From Lingula anatina (lineage: Eukaryota; Brachiopoda; Lingulata; Lingulida; Lingulidae): 64,000 nt of DNA. Below the pieces are notes generated by a model, which was not told the origin of the DNA, searched no databases, and worked only from the letters and a program-made list of their open reading frames with translations. Shown here piece after piece: positions 23,738-35,807 of this stretch; position 1 is the stretch's first letter, and every line of letters starts with the position of its first letter. Location of the stretch: positions 493,626 to 557,625 of the forward strand of contig NW_019776057.1 of assembly GCF_001039355.2 (NCBI RefSeq), given 5' to 3'. Both the position numbers and the translations under genes were made by a program.

Positions 23738-25100
23738 TTTCCTGAAAGAAAACAAACAGTTTCACTTAAGTACATGTTTACAACAATTTCCATTTGGGGG
23801 GCGGGGTAGTGATCACAGCTCACGGAAAATAAAATAATCAATTCACAAATCACAGCAAATAAAACTTCATATCTCACGAGTCGAAAATCCTGAAAATCAC
23901 GAATCCCCGGATTAATGACTTCGTTTCACAAAGGGCTAAGAATTAAAAAGAAAAGGCCGCATGCACGAGTCACGGGAAGTGGGTGCTTCACGGAACACAC
24001 TAAAAAATATTAACGTTTCACGCATCTCGGGAAATAAAAAGTGTTTTTCACAGGTATGCCCAATGGGACCCTCTCATAACGAAATTACGGTCACACTTGT
24101 CTTATTTTTTACCATTTAATCTGCCCGAAGCATTTTTCTCGACCTAGGTAGCTAAGGGTCTGAGAAAAATGCTTGGGGCAGCTGTTGAATGCCTACAATA
24201 TACATGTACATGCAAGCAGGTTATTTGTACTGCCTGTGGTGCTAATCTCATTACTGACTGAAGGAAAAGTAAGACACTTCTGATGTACTGTCAGAAAACT
24301 AGAAGGGAAAAGGTTAACGCATTATAAAGAGCCCAAATAATGTTTCTTTTTTTTTTTAATTTTTTGAAAATACAGGATGGAACCATCAATCTGATAGATC
24401 TGAATAAACCTAATAAACCCATGTTCTCGACTCTTACCGTGTCCCTTTCCAGAATCCTCCAGATGTGTGCGTTTTTTTTNAGAGAATACAACATCTCTAT
24501 TTTTTTTTTTTTTTTTTTTTTTTGTTTCAGTTATATCTCACGGGGAAAATGGTAAGATTATTACTTTGATAGTATTTTATCTGTACCATTTGAAAGTTCC
24601 AAATGTTTTTTAAAAATCATTTGGAACTTTCAAATGGTAAAATTATTACTTTGATAGTGTTTTATCTGTACCATTTGAAAGTTCCAAATGATTTAAAAAA
24701 AACATTTATCCACTCCATGTCGAACTTCTTGTAACATTGACGGTAATCTACGACGGACGTCTACAGTTGCCTATCCTCTTGCGTAATTGAAAAAAAAATC
24801 TCACATTATGTTTAAAGTATCCTTATCTGCCTACTGGCTAATCTCCCCATACGCCTTCTTCCAGATAAAGCCTGTTTTTCCAGTTTTCAGACATAAAAAT
24901 ACATTATTCACCCAGTTTCCATCAGGCCTTACGACATTTTACAAATGTTTTTTCTTCCAAGTTATTTCAGATATCAGCTTACACTCGAAGGATATAATAC
25001 CTATTGTTCGGTTTCTTAATTTCGACCGTGACTAGGTCATGTGATCTTACACGATCTTATACCGGTATTTGTATTCTATGTCACATCTACCACAGCCTTG
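23738..25100. repeat. 5' flank of type B gene B2
   Basis: Shares long stretches with 10908-12360 but lacks the 11910-12117 insertion. It includes a local 85-bp duplication with foldback arms (24548-24690), an N at 24480 and a poly(T) tract at about 24501-24523. The similarity to the array ends near 25060, which is the end of the array. Confidence 0.6.
24548..24690. repeat. 85-bp direct repeat with 21-bp foldback arms
   Basis: ACCATTTGAAAGTTCCAAATG occurs at 24585-24605 and 24670-24690, and its exact reverse complement at 24618-24638. The intervening ATTACTTTGATAGT stretch is repeated directly with an offset of 85 bp. The paralogous flank at about 11660-11730 has only one degenerate copy, so the expansion is local. 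Confidence 0.8.
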
Positions 25101-26291
25101 GTTTTAATTCAGTCTCTATGTCTTCCCTTTTCCACCCTTAGTCCTAAACTCTGCATTTTATCAGTTAATAGTTCTCACTGTAAATATGTTAGATTATGCT
25201 CACTTCCTAAAAATAGTAGAATTTTCAACCTTAAAAATAAGAATGAAATAAAACAAAATATTTTTACAGCAAAGCATTTGAAATACAGTATTTCACAAAA
25301 GAAATAATGATAGACATTGTAATTAAACAGTTGAATAGCTTACCTTTGGATCGGGAGCCCAGCACACGAGTGTTACTGCCAATAGGCTTTCTCCTAGCTC
25401 CACAAAAGAACAATTTATGATCAAATAATTAACCTGTAAACTTTTCTGACAACCTTTTTTCTTTAAACAACAAGGCAGTTAAATGCAAGTAAGCATTTCT
25501 TTATGAGTGAACGTTTTGCAATGTGTACACTTTTCCCTTGAGTGATATATAGCGTAAAACCTGTTTAACTGCTTTTCTACGAAATAAATCAGAGTTATGG
25601 GTTGCACATTTTTGTTCAAACCACAAGCAAGTTTAATACTCGCCTTCCAGTGACCAAAATCAAAGGGCATGACCACCAATTTACATTAACCCCGTCTCAC
25701 ACATATGCATCTACCGTTCCAAACAAAAATCTGTCCATGGCTCCATGCATCTCTCTTATTTAATTTGGGCATGGAAAGATACCACGGCCTAAAGTAGACC
25801 AGAGGTAAAACGGGCAGTCTCATTTCGATGTTCATTTGGATTGAAATCCATAAATTAATATTACACGTTTTTAATCGAGTGAAGATGCTAAAAATAAATT
25901 TTAAAAGTAAAGACTCAGTCTTATCATTGATGAACAAAAAGTTTTCTTTATTTTTACCAACAGTTACTTTTTACAAAACACGCCTTTCTTTTCGTTTTTC
26001 TTTTTTTTTAAATACATGTTCTATCCATCTGTGAGAATCATAATGAGGAAATTTACCTCCAGTCATTTTATCAATATTGTTCTGTCTGCACAAATATCAA
26101 TTATATCAATCAATGTTTTATTCCATACCATCAATGCACTGTTTTGTTTGGGAGGGTGTTCTTTAGATAAAATTCAATGTCTACTAGTTTAGTTCTATGT
26201 CTTTCCAAGATCTGCCACTCCATTTTTCTGCTTGATTTTACATTTTGCAAACTTGGCTAGAGCATGTATGGTTTGTGGCTACTTCATAAGC
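25101..26291. other. Gap between methyltransferase array and ARPC1
   Basis: Mostly AT-rich and without a recognisable gene. A minus-strand AATAAA at 26122-26117, about 170 bp past the ARPC1 stop, is a plausible poly(A) signal. One exon-like piece at 25344-25397 (minus) is open and bordered by AG and GTAAGC but matches nothing I can name. Confidence 0.45.
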
Positions 26292-28610
26292 TTAGGCGAT
26301 TCTCAGACCAGCAATAGCAGACTCCAAAGACTGAAAATCAATCAAACAAGAAATCAATTAATTAATTTATCAAATGGAGGTAAACCGAACATTTGAAATG
26401 AGCATTTGATATTAAAAACAACACCCAAGAGCAAAGTAATTTTCTGACGTGTTTTCCATAACAAAAAGCATTATGTTATAAACCCAGGAATTACAGTAAT
26501 AATACTTCTATCAATCAGTCCATTTTAACCCCATTTGAATTTCAACTGTTCCAGAAAAAGATGTATTATAGTTTTGTCAAACAATTTAAAATGCATACTG
26601 TTAAATATATAACCAAACTTTTTATAAAGACTGGTTGCAGTAATTTTTTTTATGATTTTATATAACTCCTTTCAACACATTTACCTTGAAGTCCCAGACA
26701 ACAATCTGCCCATCAACCCCAGAAGAAGCAAACTTGGTCACCTGTTCTCTGGAACCACTGTACACTGATAGTTGGCTGAAATGACCACACCACAATGTAA
26801 AAATATACACATTTAAAATGTTTATTTCTCTCAATAAATTGTTACTATGGCTGGGTAAAACAAACCAACGATTCCAATTTAAATGTATGTTCAGGTCATT
26901 TTATTGTGCAAGACCCGAGTATGCAGCAGTTTTAGTTGGTTAATATTCAAAGGCATTTTTGGCAAACAGACACAAAATAGTTACTTCACAAATACAAATT
27001 AAAGGAACACAATGTCTGCTTAAAAAACAACATACCATTAGTTCTTCACAATATACTTACGTGATGGAATTCTGATGTTTGGTCTTGAGATCAGAGCTGG
27101 CATCATCCGTAGTTGCCTTTTTATCAAGGGTCTGGAAACGCTTCATGGCACTAAAGGGGAGATAATGCAATAAGTAAGTCTTGATACACTGAGTCTTGAT
27201 TTCGTATTACATGACCGTGCATTTTCTCTCCATACAATTTACCACAGATATCTGACATTGTTATTTTATTAAAATATGCATATATGCACAGGCAATGTAC
27301 CTGAGGGTTCCTCCTTCCTTCTCTTGTGGAATGTCCAGTTTAGAAACAAAAGCCAGTTTCCCCTGGTCATCAGTAGAGTACAGCACTGGGCAGCAGTCAT
27401 GTCCAGCTACCACTATACTGTTCTCAGTGGCCCAGATCAGTGACAGGAATGGTAGGAAAGTGGTCTTCACATTGGTCACACTGAAATATTCAATTGTGGT
27501 AAAAAAATTATCATAAATGCACTGTAACACAAGAAGGCAGGGTTAACACTGATATTGGAGACCCTGCAGGCCCGTAGCCAGCAATTTTAAAAGGGGGGTT
27601 CTTTTTCTGAAAAAGTGGACCTTTTTCCATAAAAACTTCATGAACCTAGATCAAATGTTACCCAGAGTGGACCTTTTCCCAGCAAAAGGGGCGGTTCTTT
27701 CGAACCCCCCCGAACCCCCCGTTTACGGGCCTGCCCTGACAGTGAGGTAAAGAAGAAGGGGACCAGCTTTCATTAGACTGTGTGTGGGTTAATGTTCATG
27801 GTATACATGACACATTTTTAACTTTTACTCTTCTCAATGGCCACTGGGGTATTTTAGAAAATTAATGAAAATTACTTGGCTTCTATGAAATAATTTGTGC
27901 CTAAAGTACTTACACATCCTTGTTATGCACACTGACCACAGACACACTGGAGTCATGCCCCACCCAGGCCAGCTTATCTCCACTGGGAGAGAAGCCAACA
28001 GAATGCACCCAGCCACCTGAAACCGGAGTTGAACTTTTGATAATCTTGGTCATGAGAAAACATGCATATGTGTAGAAATTACTGAAAACAAGTTGGTGCT
28101 AAATAGCAATCTAAATCTAATTGAACTTCACTTGCAGAATAATGCAGGTTACTTACACTTGCAGAATAATGCAGCCTACTAACAAGTCAGTGGTAGAAAA
28201 AGAGCACATGGGAAACAACTAGTAAGTTCTGTACATTGACATTACTGTCCAAAAGATTCAGAAGAATGGCATCAGCAACAATTTTCACCTCCACCACCAG
28301 GTGCATTTGAGAACTCCACCATGAGGTTGCCCAGGGGCATCTTCTTTCCCCAGGGGGTCTCCTGAGGTTTGGCCTCGCACTCCTTAATCCAGCCAGAAAA
28401 CACCCTGTAATGTACATTTCCATAAGCATATATAAAAATACTTATTCATTGTGGCACAGCTGGCTTCGTTTTGTTTAAACAAAATTTACAATTTCATTGT
28501 GTGTACACAGTATAACTGTGATATTTATCCTCGGGTTGGATTGTCAGTAGCAGTAACAAACCTCTCTCTCTCTAAGAGCCAGCCCCTGCATCCCCCCCTT
28601 TCTCTTCTCT

Positions 28611-28644
<34 letters not shown>

Positions 28645-30476
28645 TCCAACATGCTACATAACTAGGAAATTTTGGAACTGGAAAACGTTCCAATTACACA
28701 AAGATTTGAGTACTGCAGTGTTCAGCAATGTGAAGAGAAGATGGTTATCACCACCTACCTTGCCTTGAAGTCAGTAGACCCAGCGGCTAACAAGATGTTA
28801 TTTGGATGCCAGTCCAGGCTGAAATACAAAATTCAATTATATTAATAAGATGCCAGTCTAGATTGTAATGAGTTTTACATCCATTTTAATGAAGAAAATT
28901 TATGTCCAACATTTGCATGCTAGAGTTGTTTTCAATTATCAAATACCAGTTATCAATGTGAAAAAGGTAACCTTATCAAATAACAGATCAGCATCTCTAT
29001 TTAAAACTGTTAAGAGCATTCCTTTACCACAAACAAAAAGAAAAATAAAATAAACTTATGCAATTGTAGGCCTGTAATTGCATGTACTGGTTTAGTTTTA
29101 GCTGCACACAGATAACACCCATATATTTCTGTGTCCATACCTAGTGACTGTTGACCTAATGGGCTTCTTGATGTGCTTGCTCACCCACCAGTCATTCTCC
29201 TTCTCAAAGTAACAGACAGAGATCACACGTGCCCCACTTCCCACAGCAAACTTGTTCTCTGAAAGAAAAGATTTTGTATCAGCTTTGAATAACTTGAAAA
29301 TTTTGTCTAACAGTCCTTGTGTATCCTTTTTTCCTCCTTTTTAATGACAATATGATTAAATCAACAAATGAATGTGATGGGCATCTTTAAGATAAATTCA
29401 GGTAATTGATTTATGTTGAATTCTCACCTTGAGGTGACCAACGCACACAGGTTGCTGCTCTGTTGATCCTCAAGATGACAAGAGTTGGCTTCCATTTCCC
29501 ATCAGTGAAAGTCCATACATAGGCATTACGATCCTGGAAGCATTGTTCACTTAGTTAAAGGACTTTCAAATAGATATCCCAAAACATCAGTAAAAAATTA
29601 AAATGCTCACCTAAAAAGATCTGAAATAACTGTACAAAATATCTTATCAATGCTTTTCACCATCAACATTTAGTAATTTTACCCCATCAAAAATTCTAGA
29701 AAGAAACAATATATCTAGCGAGCCTCTTAACTACATGTTTTTGTCTATATTAGATGCTGACAAAAAGATAAACCTAAAAAATATTTTTAAAGCATCCAAA
29801 ATCATTCACTACATCACATCTGAAAGTGCAGTCAAATTCTACACACCTTACCAAAAACATTATCAAAATGCAAAAATGGCAAATCCGAATCATGTCACAT
29901 CTAAAACACTTACCACACCACAGCTCACAATCCTGTTGCTCTCAGGGGCCCAGTCCAGACTGGTCACCCTCTGCCCATGCCCTTCCAATACATGCATCTT
30001 CTCCCAGCGCCCAGACACCTGCTTGTAGATATGAACTTCTGCATTGTTGGGGGAAATGGCCACCTCTGTAAAAATAAAAAAGGCCAGACAGTGTAAAGTG
30101 AGCACTTGACTAAAGAGTTAATAAATTGTTGGCAAGTGTGTGTCTGCATGTACATGGGTGAAGATGAAGAGAAAGAGTGGTGGTGGGATCAGCATTGAAA
30201 TTAGCCTTAAGAAAATATTTTCAAACAAACTTTCAAGAATTACAATGGTTGTTTTTTTATAAAAACAGCACAGCTATCAAAAAGACAGGCCTATAAATGA
30301 ACAAACTGATACAAGCAATGACATTTTAAGAGGCGAAGCTGAAAGGAAGTTCCCTGCGCGGAAAATTTAATCTTTTACAACAAAATAATGCTGATGAAAA
30401 GACACTTACCATTTCGAGCCTTGTTAAAGGCATGGCAACCAATTGGCACAATGCCAAAGCTGTAAGGAGTAGCCAT
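26292..30476 (-). CDS. ARPC1: Actin-related protein 2/3 complex subunit 1 (11 exons, 373 aa)
   Basis: ARPC1 is the WD40 beta-propeller subunit of the Arp2/3 complex, which nucleates branched actin filaments. Coding exons: 30476-30410, 30065-29914, 29533-29428, 29258-29141, 28818-28759, 28404-28289, 28016-27914, 27480-27301, 27150-27061, 26775-26685 and 26330-26292. All borders are GT-AG and the phases join without a shift. The protein has 373 residues against 370 in human ARPC1A. Diagnostic stretches include [45 protein letters not shown] and the C-terminal [11 protein letters not shown]. Vertebrates have two paralogues (A and B); a single pre-duplication gene is expected in amphioxus. The start faces the canopy gene 1.9 kb away. 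A short transposon sits in intron 7 and a CT/CA repeat in intron 5. Confidence 0.97.
27567..27733. mobile_element. Short inverted-repeat element with CAGGCCCGTA ends in ARPC1 intron
   Basis: It starts CAGGCCCGTAGCCAGC and ends with the inverted TTTACGGGCCTG. Inner parts are also complementary (AAAAGTGGACCTTTT toward TCCACT-type arms, and AAGGGGGGTTCTT toward GAACCCCCC). The sequence CCCTG flanks both sides (27562-27566 and 27734-27738), consistent with a 5-bp target-site duplication. It has no coding capacity. Partial relatives start at 12405, 16676, 17297 and 22321. Confidence 0.75.
28553..28645. repeat. CT-rich and CA microsatellites in ARPC1 intron 5
   Basis: A CT-rich tract with pure (CT)n at about 28608-28626 runs directly into (CA)n at about 28626-28644. 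It lies inside the intron between 28404 and 28759. Confidence 0.9.
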
Positions 30477-32371
30477 TCCAAGTTTCTAACTGCTGAAACT
30501 ATAAATAACAAGCCAAATCAATAATCAAAGATATTTGAATATCTGATAAACTTTTCTCCTTTTTTGATTGCATGATCCCCTCTTCTTCTTGCTACCCTGA
30601 AAAAAATTTGCAATTTGACGTGACTTACCCATAAAAAATAAAAGGTTGTTTATGTTGTAAAGGCACACTATGATATTATTTTCTTTATATAGAAAACTTA
30701 AAATTTCCACGAAACTTTTGTAGATTTCCCTTAATCACCACGATCCATATCCAAATTCATTAATAAATCATTATCCATATACTTGTTTTTGAATTTATAT
30801 TAGTTTCTAGTTTTTGAGTCAGTCTCAAAATGGAAACAGAGATTGGCAGACTTTAAAGTAAACTTTAAAACAAGGCAGCAAAGCTGTCAAATGTACAGAC
30901 AAAAAACAGAAAANATAAAAATTGGACCTAAGTATCTGCCCATATATTTTAATTTTTCACCTTTATGGATGGGGTATATCTTGATGATTTGGGGGAAAAC
31001 TGCTCAACTTTCTAGACTTGCCCTTCAAGAAATCGACGCCTTCAAGAAATCGACGAAAACCGGAAGTGCGTGTTTTTTGCACTGTTTTTCCTGTCATGCC
31101 CATCATAAACACTGTGTTGTCAAGTAAAAAGAAGCGTCTGATACAAAGTATCAAACGCGGCATTCACGTGCTTGCTTGCGATGCGTTCAGTACACTTTGT
31201 TTACACTGACAAGTCGAGGTCAGAAATGCACAATGTTTTTATATGTAATTACACAGTTTCAATTTTGATTAATGAATTTTCTTTTATCTGCATGGTCATT
31301 TTCCGAACATTTGTATAAGCCACGAAATATTTCTCATCGGAAAATCACCCAGCAGCTTTCCAAGTACAAGCGAGTGACGTCATGACGCACTTCCGGTTTT
31401 CGTCGAGATCTTGAAGGGATTATTTGCTGCACATTTAAAGCGTTCTATCTCAAAATGTACTCAACTGCTTGGATTGAAATTTACAGAACCTATTCTTCAC
31501 ATGATGTCACACATATGTGCTTAATTTAAGAGCTTTGGCTGTTATATGTTTTCTATAGTGCCCATTCAAATTTGAAAAAGAGCTATTATCCGTCGATTTC
31601 TTGAAGGGCAAGTCTATAGAAAATTTATTAATTTAATTTTTTAAAGTCATTCACCATAATTTTTACTTTTATCATTACTGTCTGGTAGCTACATCAGGGT
31701 CTAGTATACCTTCAGAATGAAACAATTAAATTCACAAGAGTTGATTTCTAAAATGAACGATAAATGTTTGACCAACATCAAAAAGGCTAATTTGACGTTG
31801 TGTCTTTCAATTTTCGCTACAATATGAATGATGCATAGTCGGTTTGTCATGCGGAAGTAAACTTGACAACTTGAAATGTGAAGGGCGTTTATAAATTTTC
31901 TAATGTTTAGAATTCTGAGCGCCTGCAAACAAAGTTCGTATGTGAAAACAAAGTATCAAGACCAAGTTCGTATTACCTGTATACCTGCGGTTTGGTATAT
32001 TCGCGGACTCTGGTCAGTCTACACGAATATCTAGCTTGAGAAATTCTAAATTTTCGCCGCCCTGAGTCAACGGAAGTACGCTGCGTAGTAGTAAAGGTAG
32101 GCTCGAAAAAAAATTGACATTATTTAGTATTAGTCAACCAATACTATGATTTCTTTCAATTTTGAGTTACTTTTTGTCTTAAAAATTAAAATAAAATTAA
32201 TTTATGGAACTTATATTATGATATCGTCTTCATTTTGAATGTAATGAAAAATTAATTGGGTTTGTAGAAGACACAGATTTTAAACTACCCAGCATGCAGT
32301 TTTACTTCCTACTTCCCGGTTTGAGCAGTCGACACGTTCTCTCTGGTCATTGGTGATTTCTGCGATACAAA
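30477..32371. promoter_or_regulatory. Shared upstream region of ARPC1 and canopy gene
   Basis: The two genes are transcribed away from each other with 1.9 kb between start codons, so this space must hold both promoters and 5' UTRs. I see no clear TATA box or initiator. About 600 bp of it (31015-31614) is a transposon-like element. The N at 30914 lies here but does not disturb a gene. Confidence 0.5.
31015..31614. mobile_element. 600-bp inverted-repeat element with TA target
   Basis: The terminal repeats are GACTTGCCCTTCAAGAAATC at the left end (31015 onward) and its exact complement at the right end (to 31614), identical over about 24 bp. TA flanks both sides, as for Tc1/mariner targets. A second inner inverted pair, CGACGAAAACCGGAAGTGCG near 31051 and CGCACTTCCGGTTTTCGTCG near 31386, supports a foldback structure. 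The frames inside are too short for a transposase. It is probably a non-autonomous element. Confidence 0.7.
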
Positions 32372-35300
32372 ATGCGGCAGGGGGATTCTTCATCGCGGTT
32401 CAATGACACCATGACGTTCACAGGGACTGTAGTGTGTCTCTTTGCGGTAATATTAGCAGTTTCAGGTGTGGAGCTAGAAGGAATCGAAGATGAGCATGGT
32501 GTCAGAATACCAACAAAATGTGAAGGTAAAAAACTAAAATACCTGGATTGTCAATGTAATATTGTTATTTGTCGTTGTTTTCCTTCTTTTTGATGTGTGT
32601 GCGTGCTTCTAAAGTTACTCTGTAGGTCGTGTTATTTGACATCCGGAGGTTTTAGGGGTTTGAGTAAACGACTTTGCAGAGTAGACCCTAAAGATGACTA
32701 TCCTCAAGTGGCAAAACAAAGAGATGTACGTTATTCATGTAAGGTTAGATTTTAAAGGACTTTGCTAGTCACTCTTGTACATATGTCATTAGTGTGTTGA
32801 AAGTATGGTAAATAATTGACCTTGTCATTGGTGTGGTAAAATGCAGACAACATACACATTGCACCTTGAATTATATACCAAAAGAATTTTCTTCCAGTTT
32901 GTAAATATCTAGTAACGGAGCTTCAGCAAAGACTATCAGAGACATCATCAAGCGAGGTGTTAAGAACAGGTCATGGACTGGACAAAAAACCACTGAAAGA
33001 AATCAAATATGATAAGTCGTAAGTTTTGTTTGCATGTCTTTTTTTTTTTACACCAGAAAATTGTAAATGAAGAATAGATGAAATGACAAATCCCATTTCT
33101 TATAACTAGCCAGAAATGAAATTAGTTTCTTAAAGATGCTTGTGTAGTTTTCAAGATAATACTGTGAAGTCTGTCAAATCCTGTTTGAAAATACTGTAAG
33201 CGATATGCATTGTATTGTAAAATAATTTGGTTGTTTTAGATGAATAAGTTGAATATGCAGTCATGATATTGTGCTAAATCAAGCTTATTTTTTTTTTTAA
33301 TTGAGAATTGTACAAAAGAGAGAAAAAAGACTGGCCTGATTCACATATGTATTTTATATGTAGCCTTTTTTTGATAGTATGTTTATCTTCAGGGACCTGC
33401 GTCTAATAGAAGCTTTGACAGACCCCCATGTTTGTGATAAGATTTTGGAGTACAATGTGCACAAGGAGAAGAAAGGCAGCATGAGATATGCCAAAGGGAT
33501 GAGTGAGACAATGCAGACTCTACATGGTTTGGTGTAAGTAAAAAACTTTACATGGCAAACAATACAGGGTGCCCTTGACTTATGAAGGACTCCTATTATG
33601 TAGCTTGGAAGGGATTTTTTTTTCAATAGGAAAATGCAATATGAGATTGATTTTGTGGATTTGCTATAATTGTGTTTTCTTGGAAAATCAGTTTTCATCT
33701 TTCCTATTTCCTTTTTGGAATTTGGCAAATATATGGTCAGATATATATGTGCAAATATATGTGGGCATATTTTCTTAATTTATGAACAATTTACTGGGGG
33801 GAAATGGTATAGGAAATCACTCTTACTTACATGTATAGATAAAGAAACACATTGGTGTAATCTTGTTAACATGACAGATATGGACAAACCTTCAGTGTAT
33901 TTTGTATACTCACAATTATATCAATCTCAATAAAATTCCAAATTAGTTATGTATTTATATCTGTCTTCCTAGGATTTCAGCCTCAGGTGTATGCCAAACT
34001 ATATATATGAACAAGGATATTTATATCTGTATATGTTTATTGTTTCAGATTTGTCACAAATTATTTTATATTTTCAGGGACAAGGGTGTCAAGGTGGAGC
34101 TTGGAATGCCATATGAACTTTGGGATAAGCCATCTGCTGAGGTCACAGCCATGCAAAGAAAGGTACATAGTGTTTACTGATTTGTTTATGAATATCTTCT
34201 CAAAATTCTTATCCTTTGAACTTTTTTTAAAATATGTATTCCAGAGTTGTTTCGGGGTTTTTTTTCCTCATTTGACTTTTAAATCTAATAGCTTTTAGAT
34301 TCTCAAGTAATATTTCATTTTCAGTGCTACAAAATGGTGGAAGATTATGAAGAGGATATTGAAGACTGGTACTACAATAACCAAGAAAAAGACATGATTG
34401 AATATTTCTGCAGTAATCTTGTACTGAAAGGAAATGATGACAAAAGTGTGTTATTTATTTTTGGTTTTACAATATACCTAAAATTAATTATGTATGATAC
34501 TTTACAAAATTTAGATATGCTAAAAGATTAAGAGGATTAATTTTGTTTGCATATATTAATTTACTATGTACAAAAAAGGCAGACAGACAAGCAATCAAAC
34601 AAATAAATTGTTATAATGAATTTCTTTTTTTTTCTGCTATAAATATATTTAGTTAAAGATGGAGATCTGAATGATTCCACATGACATATAATGTAAATAG
34701 AATGTGTGGTTATTTACATGCAATGGCAAAAATTGGTGCCCCACACTTAGGGTGCATTCCCATAGATTTTAGATCGATCTATCCCGGTGGGGAGTCTCAC
34801 TAGATTACTGTCAGATAATATGGCTTAAATGTCCATCCCACCTACTACAAGCTGTAAGGGAGTAATTAACTTCCATGCGCGGTCGGCTGACTGCAATTTA
34901 GCGTGAACCCCCAGGGAGTTAGGTCGATCTAGTAAGATCAATCTAAATCTTTGGGAATGCCCTCTTATTCACTATGACATGAATTTTAATTTTGCCAAAT
35001 TGCTGAAAGATTTTAGCAAAATCAAAGTTTATTGGCATAATAATGGTAAACTTTCAATATTTTAGAATATCTTTCTTTATCTGATCAACTTAGTCATCTA
35101 TGTAGCATTTGGAGAAAATTTAGTAGGCTACGTGAGCCCAGTCATCTGTATCAAACCACTTCTTGATAATGTAAACAATGTGGATAATTAACTATTTCAG
35201 CATGTCTCACAGAGAAGGAGGAACCTGAGGAGGATAAGAAGGGAGAGGATGGGGATGTAAAAGAGAAAAAGAAAAATAAGAAAAAGAAAAAAGGTGAATG

Positions 35301-35807
35301 TTGAACTATTTTAAAATGCAATTATTTACTTAATTTGTGTAAAGATTCATTCTTTGCTGCTTAATTGCAAATGTGTCAAGTTGATCAGTATAATGACAAT
35401 TTGTTGCTAACCATAAGTCATGTTCAGTTATGCTTTTGCATCAAAATCATTATATTTTTGTTACGCAATATTTAGATTTATTGATGCACTATAGGTAAAA
35501 AGAAGAAGAAAAATAAAGGGAAAGGAAAAGATGAAACTGAAACTCAAGGTGAGCTTTCTAATTAATTGTTTTATACGTATTAACATCTTGACTAGAAAAT
35601 AATAGCAGATTAATGTTCACTACTTGGTTCTTATTTAATAGATCTGAAAGGTTCAGTAAGTTTATTTGTCATATGTTGTATCAGTATGTAAATTACTAAG
35701 GTATCACAGTTAAGATATAAGCATAAGATAAAACAATTTTTTCAGGCTTGGGCAAAAAGAAAGTGGAAGAGGACACAAAAACGGAAAAGCAAAGAGATGA
35801 ATTATGA
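32372..35807 (+). CDS. CNPY3/4-like: Canopy FGF signalling regulator 3/4-like protein (8 exons, 276 aa)
   Basis: This is an ER-lumen saposin-like protein. Vertebrate CNPY3 and CNPY4 help fold and traffic Toll-like receptors. Exons: 32372-32525, 32898-33018, 33393-33533, 34078-34162, 34325-34445, 35201-35293, 35495-35548 and 35746-35807, in frame with GT-AG borders. The six canopy cysteines are at residues 50, 53, 106, 168, 196 and 209. Family stretches include [44 protein letters not shown] and [13 protein letters not shown] hydrophobic leader follows Met14; translation from Met14 (32411) gives a cleaner signal peptide and 263 residues, so that start may be the real one. The tail is Lys/Glu-rich, including [17 protein letters not shown], and ends RDEL, an ER-retrieval signal. 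CNPY3 and CNPY4 arose within vertebrates, so one co-orthologue is the likeliest reading. Confidence 0.93.
34750..34963. mobile_element. Inverted-repeat element in canopy intron 5
   Basis: The left end GGGTGCATTCCCATAGATTT and the right end AAATCTTTGGGAATGCCC are imperfect inverted repeats, extended inward by GATCGATCTA and TAGATCAATC-type arms. CTTA is found on both sides (34746-34749 and 34964-34967), a possible 4-bp target duplication. It has no coding capacity. Confidence 0.55.

Noticed and set aside
30963..31163. Short frames inside the 31-kb inverted-repeat element considered as transposase
   Set aside because: At most 66 codons, overlapping on both strands, with no DDE-type motif; the element appears non-autonomous.
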